NCBI GenBank assembly: GCA_963806635.1
Contig: CAWDZA010000015.1
Span: 62,001 to 126,000 of the forward strand
Length of the DNA: 64,000 nucleotides
Source: CAVVEQ01 sp963806635
GTDB taxonomy: Bacteria; Chloroflexota; Anaerolineae; Anaerolineales; Anaerolineaceae
Reading direction: 5' to 3'
Both the position numbers and the translations under genes were made by a program. The notes beneath the pieces are model-generated. The model saw only the letters and a list, made by a program, of their open reading frames with translations, had not been told where the DNA came from and did not search any database. Below, piece after piece: positions 1 through 10,693 of this stretch; the first letter of the stretch is position 1, and every line of letters starts with the position of its first letter.

Positions 1-2
1 AG

Positions 3-101
3 GCAGCCACGGAACTGCTCGAGGAAGAGTGGAAGAAGCGCAGCATGGCCAAGCTTCCCCAAGGGACAACCCTTGAAGAGGCAATGACACGGCTTGGGTA
101 A
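3..101 (+). CDS. 3' end of an unidentified gene cut by the window edge
   Basis: Frame 3 is open from the window start to a TAA at 99-101 and encodes 32 residues rich in Glu and Lys, ending in MTRLG. The other two forward frames close sooner. The piece is too short to assign to a family. A strong hairpin 60 bases downstream is consistent with a gene end here. Confidence 0.45.
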   Translation, partial: AATELLEEEWKKRSMAKLPQGTTLEEAMTRLG

Positions 102-162
102 ACAGAAAAAGCTCGGGCGATTTAGCCTGAGAAGAATTTAAGGATTTCTTGCAAGCAAAATA

Positions 163-197
163 GGGTGCCAAACCCAAGGGGTGGCAGTTTGGCACCC
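163..197. terminator. 11-bp inverted repeat, possible terminator
   Basis: GGGTGCCAAAC (163-173) pairs perfectly with GTTTGGCACCC (187-197) around a 13-base loop. No U-tract follows on either strand, so intrinsic termination is uncertain. It separates the partial upstream gene from the crotonase gene. Confidence 0.4.
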
Positions 198-234
198 ATT
201 GAATATCCTGATCAACAAAGGATTGAAAAAAATC

Positions 235-1092
235 ATGGCAAACAACTCTGATACCCGAATGAAACAGCTTGGTTACCGGAAGCCGGAAGATGTCCCGGAG
301 CCTGATCGTCTCGTACTCGTTGAATATGTTTCTGGTGGGCGTATTGCGATCATCACCCTCAATCGGCCGCATGCCGATAATGCGATAACAACGGAACTGG
401 CGGCACAATTAATTGAAATCCTAGAGACGATCGCAGCCCGCCCTACTGTACGTGTTGCCATCCTGACCGGTGCTGGAGAACGGGCTTTTTCGGTCGGCGG
501 CGACTTGTACCAACGAAAACAGATGACGAAAGAGGAATGGCTGCGCCAACGTCTGGTTTTCGACCGTGTCCTTTACACGTTGCGCCAATTACGCAGGCCG
601 ATCATCACTGCTGTCAATGGAATGGCTTATGGCGGGGGGTGCGAGATTGCCATCAGCACCGATTTTATAATAGCGTCAGAGGATGCCGTCTTTGGGCAAC
701 CGGAAGCGATGGTCGGCTTGAGCGCGGGTGGCGGTTCGCCGGTCTTCCTCCCCCGTTTTCTCCCACCGGGGAAGGCAATGCAAATGCTGATGACCGGGGA
801 ACCCATCACCGCACGGGAAGCGTATCGCCTTGGAATGGTCAACGAGATCCACCCCAGGGCTGAGCTGATGAAGGCAGTGCTCACCATCGCGGAAAAGATT
901 GCCAGGAATTCACCCACAGCGGTACAGTCAGTCAAGCGAGCTGTTCAAAACGGCCAGGGCGAGCCTGTGGAGCAGGCAATCGCCATCATGATGGATGAAC
1001 ACTGGCGATCGGTAGTCCACCCGGATCGTGTTCAGGGAATCCTTGCTTTTACGAAAGATGAGGAACCCGAGTATCCTGATCCTGAATTTTAA
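235..1092 (+). CDS. Enoyl-CoA hydratase/isomerase (crotonase) family protein
   Basis: The 285-residue product has the crotonase fold signatures. An oxyanion-hole strand (AFSVGGD) is followed by NGMAYGGGCE and FGQPE, which carry the two glutamates that act in hydratases (equivalents of Glu144 and Glu164 of rat enoyl-CoA hydratase). Hydration of an enoyl-CoA or a related CoA thioester reaction is therefore plausible, but the substrate is not readable from sequence. The ATG at 235 is preferred over an in-frame GTG at 181 because 181 lies inside the upstream hairpin and AAAGGA sits about 10 bases before 235. No beta-oxidation partner is adjacent. Confidence 0.85.
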   Translation: MANNSDTRMKQLGYRKPEDVPEPDRLVLVEYVSGGRIAIITLNRPHADNAITTELAAQLIEILETIAARPTVRVAILTGAGERAFSVGGDLYQRKQMTKEEWLRQRLVFDRVLYTLRQLRRPIITAVNGMAYGGGCEIAISTDFIIASEDAVFGQPEAMVGLSAGGGSPVFLPRFLPPGKAMQMLMTGEPITAREAYRLGMVNEIHPRAELMKAVLTIAEKIARNSPTAVQSVKRAVQNGQGEPVEQAIAIMMDEHWRSVVHPDRVQGILAFTKDEEPEYPDPEF

Positions 1093-1199
1093 AGTACGGT
1101 TTCGCGGTCTGGATAAATGAGAAAAGATGGAAGGAATTTGAAAATCGTTTCATTCTTCCGATTATATAATTGGGAATAACATATAGCATAAGGTTATTC

Positions 1200-2926
1200 A
1201 TGAAAACATCCTGGTCCAAACGCAATATTCCCATCCTTTCCTGGCTGCCCGGGTATAACCGCGGCTGGCTCACCGCTGATGTGATCGCCGGGTTGACCCT
1301 CTGGGGGCTGGTGGTGCCGGAAGCTATGGCATATGCGGGAATCGCCGGGCTGCCGCCACAGGCGGGGCTCTATACGCTCCTGGCAGCGCTGCTCGTCTAT
1401 GCCATTTTTGGCACATCCCGGCACCTGGTGGTGCAGGCCACCTCGGCCACGGCGGCTCTACTGGCTTCCTCTGTGGCTGCAGCGCTTGTCGCCACAGCAG
1501 CGGTCAATGAATCGGATCCGCATACTTACCAGATGTATGCCTCGGCCTTTGTGCTCGTCACCGGGCTGGTATTCCTGGCAGCGGGTTTGGCGAAGCTGGG
1601 TTTCATCACCCAGTTTCTCTCCAAACCGGTGATGGACGGTTTCGTCATGGGTATCGCAGTCTTCGTGGCGGTGGGGCAATTGAACAAGCTCTTTGGGGTA
1701 CCAAAACCCGACGGAAACACGGTAGAGAAGCTGCTGGGGATCATCAAAGAATTGCCCAATGCCAATTGGGTCACCTTTATTATGGGGGCATCGGCTCTCG
1801 CGGCACTTTTCCTTCTGCCGCGATTATCTAAAAAAATCCCGGCCGGTTTGGTGGTGTTATTTGGTTCCATCGCTTTGAGTGCACTGTTAAACCTGCAAGG
1901 GAATTACGGAGTGGAGATCGTGGGTACCCTGCCGCAGGGATTGCCTTCTTTTTCCTTCCCGATTGTCCCTTTTTCGACCTACCTTGCTATGCTGCTCCCG
2001 GCAATGGGTGTGCTGCTGGTTGCCTATAGCGAAGCCCTGGGGGTGGCGCACGAGTTTGCTGAAAAACACGGCTACGAGGTGAACGCGGACCAGGAGTTGA
2101 ATGCCCATGCAGTCGCGAATATTGTCAGCTCTTTCTTCGGCGGGAATGCTCGCTGCCGGCAGCATGTCAGCTTCCGCTGTAAAAGAAGGGGCTGGGGCTC
2201 GCACCCAGATGACCAACCTGGTCACCTGGGTGGTGACGATCATCACCGTGCTCTTCCTGACGCCCTTGTTTAAAACCCTGCCGGAAGCTGTGCTGGGGGC
2301 GTTGATCATCCATGCGCTCTGGCATATCCTTGCTTCGCGTAAATTACAAAAGATCCGCATGGCATCGCGGGTCGAGTTCTGGTTTGCCGTGTTGGCATTC
2401 GCCGGGGTGATCTTCATCGATGTGCTGGAAGGAATGATCATTGGTCTGGTGGCATCCCTTGTATTCGTAGTTTACAAGTCGAGCCGGCCGCATGTCTCAT
2501 CGCTGGGGCGCGTCCCCGGTTTACCCGGCTCCTACTCGGACCTCAGCCGCCACCCCGAAAACATTCCCGTGCCGGGCGTATTGATCGTACGCCTGGATGG
2601 TCAGCTGTATTATGCGAACGCTGCTACGTACCGTGATCATGTGAAGGCGATAATGGAGGAAATGGAACCGCCTCCCAGGGTTGTGATCCTGGATGCCAGT
2701 GCCTTGGTACCAGATCGATGTGACCAGTGCCGACATCATCGAAAAAATGGTGAAAGAATTCCGCGGGAAAGGGATTGAAGTCTACATGGCTGAAGTGCAT
2801 GTACCTGTCCGTGAATATGCCAGGGAGACAGGTCTACTCGAATTCATCGGCGAAGACCATCTGTTCCCAACCATAGATCTTGCAGTCAAATATATAGAGC
2901 ATTCAAAAAAAGGAGAAAAGAAATGA
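1200..2926 (+). CDS. SulP-family anion transporter with STAS domain (two frame breaks)
   Basis: SulP permease of the sulfate/bicarbonate type: a hydrophobic membrane domain beginning MKTSWSKRN, with the family segment VVPEAMAYAGIAGLPPQAGLY, followed by a cytoplasmic STAS domain ending at 2926. The reading shifts near 2140-2147 (SSFFGG in one frame, MLAAGSMSASAV in the next) and near 2700-2706 (VVILDASAL, then IDVTSAD). Homology continues smoothly across both, so the gene is probably whole in the organism. The ATG at 1200 has an AAGG ribosome site. The stop overlaps the rhodanese start (ATGA), so the two are translationally coupled. Sulfate is the likely substrate but bicarbonate or another anion is possible. 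Confidence 0.85.
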
Positions 2927-3492
2927 CCACCGTTGAAATTTCCACCCCAAACGCAAAACACCAGGTGCCGGAAGAGAAACTGACCAGCCTGGGGCTGTAT
3001 GTGACCTCGAAAGAAGCCTACGAGATGTGGCTGGCTGACCCGGAACGGATCAAAGTTTTGGATGTTCGCACCTTCGAAGAGTATGTCCTCATCGGCCATG
3101 CCGAGATGGCAGTGAATGTTCCGCTTGCCTTCCCAACCTACAAATGGGACGCCGGCAAGGGAAATTATTCCGTGATCGGCAATAAAGATTTCATTGCCCG
3201 GGTGCAGGACCACTTCAAACCGGATGATACGATCCTGGTCATGTGCCGGTCGGGCGGGCGAAGTGCCATGGCGGTCAATACGCTTGCCAAGAATGGTTAT
3301 TCCAAAGTCCACAACATCATTGATGGATTTGAAGGTGATAAAGTGGAGGATCCTGAAAGCATCTATCACGGGAAACGCGTGAAGAACGGCTGGAAGAATT
3401 CCGTCCCCTGGACATATTCCCTGGATCCAAAGCTGGTGTGGCTGCCTTCCGAAGCAGAAGTGGAAACCCTCAAGAGTACCCTGGAGCTATGA
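2923..3492 (+). CDS. Rhodanese-like domain protein
   Basis: The 189-residue protein carries one rhodanese domain, with the strand KVLDVRTFEEY near residue 45 and the active-site loop CRSGGRS whose cysteine is residue 108. Such enzymes carry a persulfide on that cysteine and move sulfane sulfur. There is no signal peptide, so it should be cytoplasmic. It overlaps the SulP stop upstream and the BASS-type transporter start downstream by 4 bases each, placing it in a coupled three-gene run and suggesting work on sulfur taken up by one of the transporters. Confidence 0.88.
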   Translation: MTTVEISTPNAKHQVPEEKLTSLGLYVTSKEAYEMWLADPERIKVLDVRTFEEYVLIGHAEMAVNVPLAFPTYKWDAGKGNYSVIGNKDFIARVQDHFKPDDTILVMCRSGGRSAMAVNTLAKNGYSKVHNIIDGFEGDKVEDPESIYHGKRVKNGWKNSVPWTYSLDPKLVWLPSEAEVETLKSTLEL

Positions 3493-4349
3493 TGACTCTC
3501 GAATCCTTTCTCTCCACCATCGCTGCCCTTTCCGGTTTACTGTTTGTTGTTACAAGCATGCTGGGGATGGGCTTGAGCCTGACCACCGCGCAGATCCTTC
3601 AACCGCTTAAGAACATCCGTCTTGTGGTCCTGGCACTGCTGGCCAATTTCGTCCTTGTTCCCCTGCTTGCGTTTGGGATCACCCGGCTGATCCCGATGGA
3701 TCAATCCCTGCAGATCGGGCTGATCGTGCTTTCAACGGTGGCGGGCGCGCCATTCCTCGTGAAGGAAGTGCAAGCCGCCAAGGGGGATATTGCCCTGGCA
3801 GTGGGGCTCATGTTCATGATGATGGTCGTGACCATCATCTATGTTCCTCTGGTTCTGCCCCTGCTGCTGCCCGGGGTTGAAGTGAATCCCTGGGATATCG
3901 CCAAATCACTGATCGTGACCATGCTGATCCCCATCATCCTCGGCCTGGTGTTTCGTGCAAGCTCACCCGAAGATGCCCAGCATTGGGCGCCTTTAATGAA
4001 CAAGATTTCAAGCGTTGGCCTCCTGGTCATGCTCATAACCGGCTTGGGGTTGAATATTTCCAATATTATTGACCTGATCGGTTCCGGCGGTTTCCTGGCG
4101 TTGATCCTCTTCGTTGCTGGTTCGTTTGGAATCGGTTTTCTCCTTGGCGGAAAAAACCCGGGCGTCCGAAGTGTGTTGGGGCTCGGCACAGCCCAGCGCA
4201 ACGTGGCAGCTGCCATCCTGGTCACCAGCCTGAATTTCTCGGGTACAATGACCCTCCCCTTTGTACTGGTTGCATCCATCGTCCTACCGCTGATCCTGAT
4301 CCCGACTGCGCGTTGGCTGGGAACGCGGAAGGCAGCAGGCGAAAAATAA
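3489..4349 (+). CDS. BASS/SBF-family (bile acid:sodium symporter-like) transporter
   Basis: This 286-residue, very hydrophobic protein has about nine or ten membrane segments and the conserved GLGTAQRNVAAA segment of the BASS superfamily near residue 220. Members take up organic anions with sodium; some relatives export arsenite. The ATG at 3489 overlaps the rhodanese stop, with a second ATG directly after. Coupling to rhodanese and SulP suggests an organic or inorganic sulfur anion as substrate, but that is inference from context. Confidence 0.75.
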   Translation: MMTLESFLSTIAALSGLLFVVTSMLGMGLSLTTAQILQPLKNIRLVVLALLANFVLVPLLAFGITRLIPMDQSLQIGLIVLSTVAGAPFLVKEVQAAKGDIALAVGLMFMMMVVTIIYVPLVLPLLLPGVEVNPWDIAKSLIVTMLIPIILGLVFRASSPEDAQHWAPLMNKISSVGLLVMLITGLGLNISNIIDLIGSGGFLALILFVAGSFGIGFLLGGKNPGVRSVLGLGTAQRNVAAAILVTSLNFSGTMTLPFVLVASIVLPLILIPTARWLGTRKAAGEK

Positions 4350-4387
4350 TCCTTGAACTGACAAATTGATGCGATGGAGATCCAAAA

Positions 4388-5667
4388 TTGATTGATACCC
4401 AGGCAAAACCTGCACCTTACGTTCGGCTTTTAGGGCTTGTCGTTCTTTTGGGTTTGATCAGTGCCCTGATCACATTCGCGTTCATGTTCCTTGTAAGCCG
4501 GGGAACTGCCCTCGTTTGGGAGGAGGCAGCCCTGGCGCTCGGCCTGGATCCGCGATTCTTTACCCTCCTCGTTTGTACCCTGGGAGGTTTGCTGGTTGGG
4601 TTGCTGGTGAAGATATTCGGCGACCATAATGCCATCTTTGCCGAGTTGATGCTCGAATTCGGCAGAACCGGACGCTTTAACTATCGCAACGCGCCCGGCA
4701 TCGTTGTCACCGCCTTGGTATCGCTCGTTTCCGGGGCAAGCCTAGGGCCCGAAGCCCCCCTGGCGGATGCCTGCGGCGGCATTGGTACACTGATCTCCGA
4801 CAAGCTAAAACTCGATGAAGAAGAGACACGGACGATGGGATATTCAGGCGTCAGCGGGATGCTGGCTTCCTTCATCACCTCGCCTTTCAGCGGCGCGCTT
4901 CTGGGTCTCGAATCCGCGCAGGGAAGTCCCGGTGGAAGGAAGACGTATTTCTGGGTGCTTTTCCCAAGCCTTCTTTCTTCGGCTGTGGCAACGACGGTCT
5001 TCGTCCTGCTTAGCGGGACTTTCTTTGCCTCGTTATATACTTTTCCGGATTACACGGTGCGAGTAATCGATCTGGTTTATGCCGCTCCGCTGGGATTGAT
5101 CGGCGGGATCGTTGGATTGTTATTCATGATGCTGCTCAAGCGACTGCAGATCCTCTTCCAACCGATGAAGTCCCATCTGGTGCTGAGAGGTTTGCTGGGG
5201 GGGTTGGGCATGGGGGTCATCGGCGCGCTCCTCCCGCTGACCTTATTTTCGGGGGAGGCAGAGACGCTTGACCTGATCACGCATGCAGCCGAGATCGGCG
5301 TCCTGATGCTGGTTGTATTAGTCTGGCAAAGCTGCTCGCCACGACTCTGGTGCTTGCCACCGGCTGGAAGGGCGGATATATTTTCCCCATCATGTTCGCT
5401 GGCGTTTCCCTGGGACTTGCGGCCAACCTCATATTTCCCGGTATTCCAGTGGCAGTTGCCGTCGCAGCTACAATGGCAGGCGCGCTGGTTGCCGCCCTGC
5501 GCGCTCCCCTGTTTGCCGCGCTGCTGACGATCACGCTGGTCCAGCGGGAGACTGCCCCCGCGATCGCCGTGGCGGTGGTGGTCAGCGCGTTGATGGCCGC
5601 GTTGGTGGCTCTGCGCACTGCCCGCAGGTCAGCAGGTCAGGCAGAAGTACTTCCGGATGAAGCGTAG
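4388..5667 (+). CDS. ClC-family chloride channel/transporter (one frame break)
   Basis: ClC signatures are in the right order: SLGPEAPLA, which contains the gating glutamate of the GxEGP motif, and GWKGGYIFP, the later GxxGGxFxP motif. About ten membrane segments are visible. The frame changes near 5318-5325; the downstream half continues with LAKLLATTLVLATGW. The start is a TTG at 4388 with GGAG upstream. The product would move chloride or a similar anion across the inner membrane, as a channel or proton-coupled exchanger. It lies between two SulP genes on the same strand. Confidence 0.85.
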
Positions 5668-5689
5668 GTCAAATTTCCCAAGGAGTTGA

Positions 5690-7406
5690 ATGATGGATAA
5701 TCCAACCTCACCACCCAAAGGAATCAGAAAATTCATTCCGGGTCTTGCTCTGTTCACAGCCAGGTATACTCCGCTGATTCGCACGGATTTCATGGTGGCG
5801 GTCACGGTTTTTGCGGTGCTTGTGCCTTCAGCGATGGCCTACGGGGAGCTCGCGGGGGTCGACCCGGTCGCGGGGTTATACGTGGCTCTCGGGGCGATGG
5901 TCATGTACGCACTTTTTGGGTCCTCGCTGCAGGTTGTGATGGGCCCGGAAGCAACCAGCGCCATCATCACCGCTGCCGCGGTCGCCCCTCTGGCTGGCGG
6001 CGACCCGGCGCGTTACGCCGCCCTGGCAGCGATGACCGCGATCCTGGTCGGTATTGTTTCGATACTCGCCAGCATTGCGAAGCTGGGTTTTATCACCGAC
6101 TTTCTTTCCAAACCGATCCTGGTTGGCTATATCCTGGGTGCGACGCTCATCGTAATTGGCAGCCAGCTTGGGAAGATGTTTGGGATATCCCTGGAGAGCG
6201 ACGAGTTTTTCCAGCAGGTGGCAGAGCTGATCAGCCGCCTGGGCGAGACCCACATGCTCACATTCGTTATCGGCGTCATATGTGTGACGGCGCTCTTCCT
6301 TATCCGAAAAATTAACCGTGCCATCCCTGGCCCGCTTATCGTTGTAGTCGGCGCCATCCTGGCTTCGGTGTTTTTTAACCTGGAAGCTTTGGGCGTGAAG
6401 GTGGTGGGTCCGGTCACCCCTGGGTTACCGAGAATTTCGATCCCTGTTGTTGGACTTCAGGATATCATTACGCTACTACCAGCCGCCCTGGCGCTCACGG
6501 TTTTGATCTATGCAGACGAGATCCTCACCGCGCGCGTTTTTGCGAACAAGCACGGACAAAAGATCAATTCAAACCAGGAATTCATGGCCATCGGGATGGC
6601 AAATATCGGTGCCGGTCTCCTCACCGGGTTCCCGGCTGCCCTCAGCGCTTCGCGCACCGCTGTCTCGGATCAAATGGGGGGCAAATCGCAGTGGGTGGGG
6701 TTAATCGCTACCGTGCTCACGATCATTTTCCTGCTATTCTTAACCCCCATCCTCGCGCCGCTGCCCACCGTTGCCCTGGGGGCGATCATCATCGTCGCTT
6801 CGATCGGGCTGATCGATATTCCGGCATTTCGCTTTCTCAAGACAGGTCCGGGCTTTCGAGTTCTGGCTGGCTGTGATAACCACGCTTGAGGTTCTGATCG
6901 TCGGGATTATTTATGGGATTCTCGTCGCGGTGATCCTTTCGCTGATCAATGTCATCTACCATATTTCCCGGCCGCACGACGCGCTGCTGGATGATATCGA
7001 TGCCAAGGGTGGTACGGTCTATCGCAGTGTGGCGGATAAAGAGACCTCAATGACAGAGCCGGGGCTGATCGTTTACCGATTTGATGCCCCGCTTGTTTTT
7101 GCCAACGCGGGATATTTTACGGACCGGCTGGATGAACTGGTTACGAATGCGGGTAAAGAGTTGAAATGCGTTATCCTTGATGCGGAAGCGATCAGTGATT
7201 TTGATACCACATCTGCGGAGGCACTGGAGAATATCGATGCGAATCTCGAGCGAATTGGCGTCGAATTTTGGATCGCACGGGCGAATAAACCACTGCGGCA
7301 CCTCCTGGAAATGACAGGATTAACAACCCGGATTGGCAAGGAAAATATTTACCCATCCGTGCGGGCAGCGGTTACAGCCTTCCAGGAGACTTTCGGGAAG
7401 AAATGA
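5690..7406 (+). CDS. Second SulP-family transporter with STAS domain (one frame break)
   Basis: A second SulP permease, clearly diverged from the one at 1200, with AVLVPSAMAYGELAGVDPVAGLY near the start and a C-terminal STAS domain ending DFDTTSAEALENI and beyond. A single frame change lies near 6855-6860, where the protein continues as EFWLAVITTLEV. AGGAG at 5681 serves the tandem ATGs at 5690 and 5693. Two SulP genes around rhodanese, BASS and ClC genes point to anion, probably sulfate, traffic. STAS domains in this family regulate transport. Confidence 0.85.
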
Positions 7407-7496
7407 ACCTGCCCTTCCAGGATATTCCTGCGAGAATGAAGATTTGAATACAACATAATAATAATTTCAAAGAGATTTCTAAAGGAGAAATGAAAC

Positions 7497-8642
7497 ATGA
7501 CGAACCTTGATCCCAAAAACCTGCCATTGCCTGTTTACGCCGGTGGAACAAAAGCGATAACCTTCACCCCGGTCGTTGGCAAACCTCGTCTGAATTATCC
7601 GGAGATGTACATCCCGGGTAATGAGGACCTTGAAGTTGGTGAAATGCGCGTAACAGTGCTGGGGAGCGGAAATCCCTGGGTAACCCGCGCCCAGGCTTCT
7701 GCCAGCATCTTGGTGGAAGTTGGCAACCAGGAACGCGATATTTTCGCCTTCGATCTTGGGTCTGGCTCCCTTGCGAATTACGCGAGCCTTAAACTCCCGA
7801 TCAACAAGCTCTACAAAGTGTTTCTCTCCCACCTGCATGCGGATCACACCGGGGACCTCATCACCCTTTCCGGAAGCTACTCAAAAGTGGGGCGGGCAGA
7901 TGGACCGGTCATGGTTTGGGGCCCCAGTGGAACGGAACCCCGTCTGGGCACGAAGCATTTCGTTGAATCCATTGAAGAAGCGCTGGCATGGGATACCGCT
8001 GCGGGGGCTGGCGCCATAAACCCCGATAGTATGAAGATCATTGCGCATGAATTCGATTACAGCAAGACCCAAACGATCTACAACGAAAATGATGTAAAGG
8101 TGTCCTCGTTTCCCGTTGTCCACGCGGCGAGCGGTGCGGTTGGTTACCGGGTCGATTTTGCCGGGCTATCATTTGTTTATTCGGGTGATACCTGCGCGTG
8201 CTGGCCGCTCGTCCGCGCCTGCGAAGGGGGTGTGGATCTGCTCATCCACGAGTGCTTCCCGCCTGCCGCGGTGCTGGCTGCCGCATCCGGTCTCTCGATC
8301 GAGCGGGCGACGATTGCGCTAAATTCCGCCCACACATCCCCCAAAGCTGCCGGAAAAGTATTCAGTCTTGCGAAGCCGCGCGTTGCTGGTCTATGGCATA
8401 CCCTCCTTTCGCCTCAGGTCATCCCCATGATCTTTAATGAGCTCAGCGAGGTGTATAAAGGTCCCGTTGTCCAAACCCAGGATCTGACTGTTTTCAATGT
8501 AACAAAAGAGGCTATCGTAGCCCGGCAGGCAAAGGTGATAGACCAGCTCCCACCCACCCCGGGCAAGCAGCGGGTTGCCTTCACGCCAACCCCGGTTCCT
8601 CCTCCCGATTGGTGGGCAGCGGCGCGCCTCCCGCTTGATTGA
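7497..8642 (+). CDS. Metallo-beta-lactamase-fold hydrolase
   Basis: The 381-residue protein has a complete dinuclear metal site: HLHADH (H112, H114, D116, H117), H209, D231 in SGDT, and H279. No signal peptide is visible. Overall layout resembles the MBL-fold group often annotated as GntH-like (guanitoxin biosynthesis), but no other guanitoxin gene is present, so that name should not be read as function. AAAGGAG lies 9 bases before the ATG. A degraded relative of its middle part occurs at 12417-12621, fused to a copy of the next gene's 3' end. Confidence 0.82.
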   Translation: MTNLDPKNLPLPVYAGGTKAITFTPVVGKPRLNYPEMYIPGNEDLEVGEMRVTVLGSGNPWVTRAQASASILVEVGNQERDIFAFDLGSGSLANYASLKLPINKLYKVFLSHLHADHTGDLITLSGSYSKVGRADGPVMVWGPSGTEPRLGTKHFVESIEEALAWDTAAGAGAINPDSMKIIAHEFDYSKTQTIYNENDVKVSSFPVVHAASGAVGYRVDFAGLSFVYSGDTCACWPLVRACEGGVDLLIHECFPPAAVLAAASGLSIERATIALNSAHTSPKAAGKVFSLAKPRVAGLWHTLLSPQVIPMIFNELSEVYKGPVVQTQDLTVFNVTKEAIVARQAKVIDQLPPTPGKQRVAFTPTPVPPPDWWAAARLPLD

Positions 8643-8726
8643 CTTGCTTCAAAAAAGCTTGATGAACCGCGAGGATAATAAATAGATATTAACCTAAACA
8701 AACTTTGCTTCAGAGAGTATTGAAGA

Positions 8727-10347
8727 ATGAGTCAAAAGAAATTTGAGTTCATCCTCAGTAAAAGCGTTTCTCATCAATCCAAAGCGGTCCTGCTTGGCTG
8801 TACCTTGTTGGTCCTTGGCTGGCAGCCTGCACCCTGTTCTGGCGAATTTATCCGATCCTTTCTTTCAGGCAGTCCTGGTAATTAGCGGGAGTCCTCTGCA
8901 TTGGATCAACACCGCCTTAATTATGGCCCCTTTGGTTGGGATACTGGTGGCAGGCACGCTCTCTGATGCTTACGGTAGAAAAAAGGTCTTCATCATTGGG
9001 GCATCCGGGTTGGTGATTTTATCTGTGATCGCTTTCTTTTTCCCGACGCAACCCTCTCAATTGATCCTGCGCGCATTGGGCGGTCTTTTTTCAATGCTGA
9101 TGATCCCGCTCGGGATCACTGCGGTAGCCCTGGCTTTCGATATCAAATTACGCCCGCAAGCGTTTTTCCTAGTTTTTACCGCAAGTGGTTTGGGGATTTT
9201 GCTCCGACCAATCTTGGAAGAATTTTGGGTGACTTTGCTCGGTTCAGCGGGTGCGGCGAATCTCTCCACGATCATCTTTAGCGTGTGGGGATTAATTCTT
9301 ATCTGGCGGTTTATGGCGGAAAGCAAAGCCCAAACCGGTTCCCACCGCTTTGGGATGCTGGGGATCGTGCTATGGTCTTTGGCGATCCTATCCCTCATTT
9401 ATGCCTTTATCACTTTCCTGGGAGGGGAAAGTAAAGAATCCTCCCTGCGGGCTCTGTTGATTGGCCTGGTAGCTTTCGGTGGAGCCTGGTGGTGGAGCAC
9501 CAGGGAAGTGAAGTCCTGGCAGCAAAAAATGGAGGTTCTGGAAGATCAGACGGTCATGCACGATACCAGAATGAAGCAGCTTGCTTTCGCGCTTATCGCA
9601 GGTGTGATTTTCTACTTCGCCCAGGGCGCCCTAATGTACCAGCTCTACAATTACATATACTTGATCCGTGAATTAACCTCTCTGCAGTTTATCCTGGCCT
9701 ACATTCCATTGGCTTTGGGAGCCCTGGTCATGGGAGTCGTTACTGCCAGGTGGCTGAAAAACAGTTCGGGGTATTTAATGCTGGCAATAGCCATTGCTTT
9801 GGGTGGGTTGTCATTGATCGGTCTTTCGATCCTCGCTCCGGATACTCCATCCTGGTGGTTAGCGTTGATGACCTTTATTTTTGGGGCGGTGCTGATCCTG
9901 GTGAACCTGTTCCGATCCTTGATTGTATTGATTTCCGTTTCAGAAAACTATTACGGCTCCATGTCCGCGATCAACAACGTGACCGGGAGGTTGGGATATA
10001 CCTTCGGGATGATCGCTTCCACGATCATGTTGCTGACTTTTTCATTCACGAGTATAGAGAACCAACTCTTGAGTGCCGGAGTATCTCAGGAAACGATCAA
10101 CTCCATTGCAGATACCATCAAATACAGTTATCTCATGGAGAATTTCAATACGACCACCGAGGTTGCGGTAACAATCCCCGATACCCTGAAGGAGATTCTT
10201 TCGCAATCAATGGGAAAGACTTTCTTGATCATTGGCATTGCGCAACTGATCACAGCAGTCATCGTTTGGTTTGGTTTGAAACCAAAAGGGACTTCCTTTC
10301 GGGGCGCGGTACAACAATTGAAGCCTCCCCGAAAAGGCAAACCCTAA
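8727..10347 (+). CDS. MFS-type membrane transporter (probable frame break near the 5' end)
   Basis: A long hydrophobic protein with about twelve membrane segments and the MFS loop GTLSDAYGRKK near the second helix. The best start is the ATG at 8727 (MSQKKFEFIL, running into a hydrophobic helix). That frame closes after 52 codons, and the main frame carries on from about 8815 (LHPVLANLS), so one base is probably missing or extra near 8800-8815. The substrate is unknown. Its last 490 bases occur again, about 97% identical by eye, at 12630-13119 beyond the sulfatase gene. Confidence 0.7.
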
Positions 10348-10693
10348 AAATCAAAACAGGCGATCCTTATGCATCTGACCCCACAGGGTCAACTCCACAA
10401 ATGGCTGCATCTCACAGTGGATAAGTAGAAATTTTGGAGATATTACTCAACGTAGGTGTCCCGCTTGAATCCTAAGATTCATCAGGATATACCGCTCTAG
10501 TGTTTTCTTGCAATACAGTACAATTATCCTGTGCACGCTTTCAAATTGAAAAAGGCGCAAACATCAACGAAGGTGACAACAATGGTTCCACGCCAATTAT
10601 GTTTTGCGTCCAACATGGATTTAATGACATTTGCAGGATGAATAGGCAACCCGATCCACGGAGAACAGGAATATAAACCAAGGAGGAAGACGA
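10348..10693. other. Intergenic region, no gene recognised
   Basis: The 346 bases between the MFS gene and the sulfatase hold no convincing ORF, hairpin terminator or close-to-consensus promoter. The only functional element seen is the AGGAGG ribosome site at 10681-10686 for the sulfatase. If the sulfatase arrived as inserted cargo, the left junction lies here, just after the MFS stop. Confidence 0.5.

Noticed and set aside
2140..2706. Programmed ribosomal frameshifting as the cause of the split genes
   Set aside because: The breaks lack consistent slippery sites or downstream structures, go in different directions, and hit unrelated genes, which fits random indels better.
1200..7406. The two SulP genes as a recent tandem duplication
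   Set aside because: They share family motifs only and differ throughout, so any duplication is ancient or they were acquired separately.
7497..8642. MBL-fold gene as part of a guanitoxin cluster
   Set aside because: Only the overall resemblance to GntH-type annotations supports it; none of the other biosynthetic genes is in the window.
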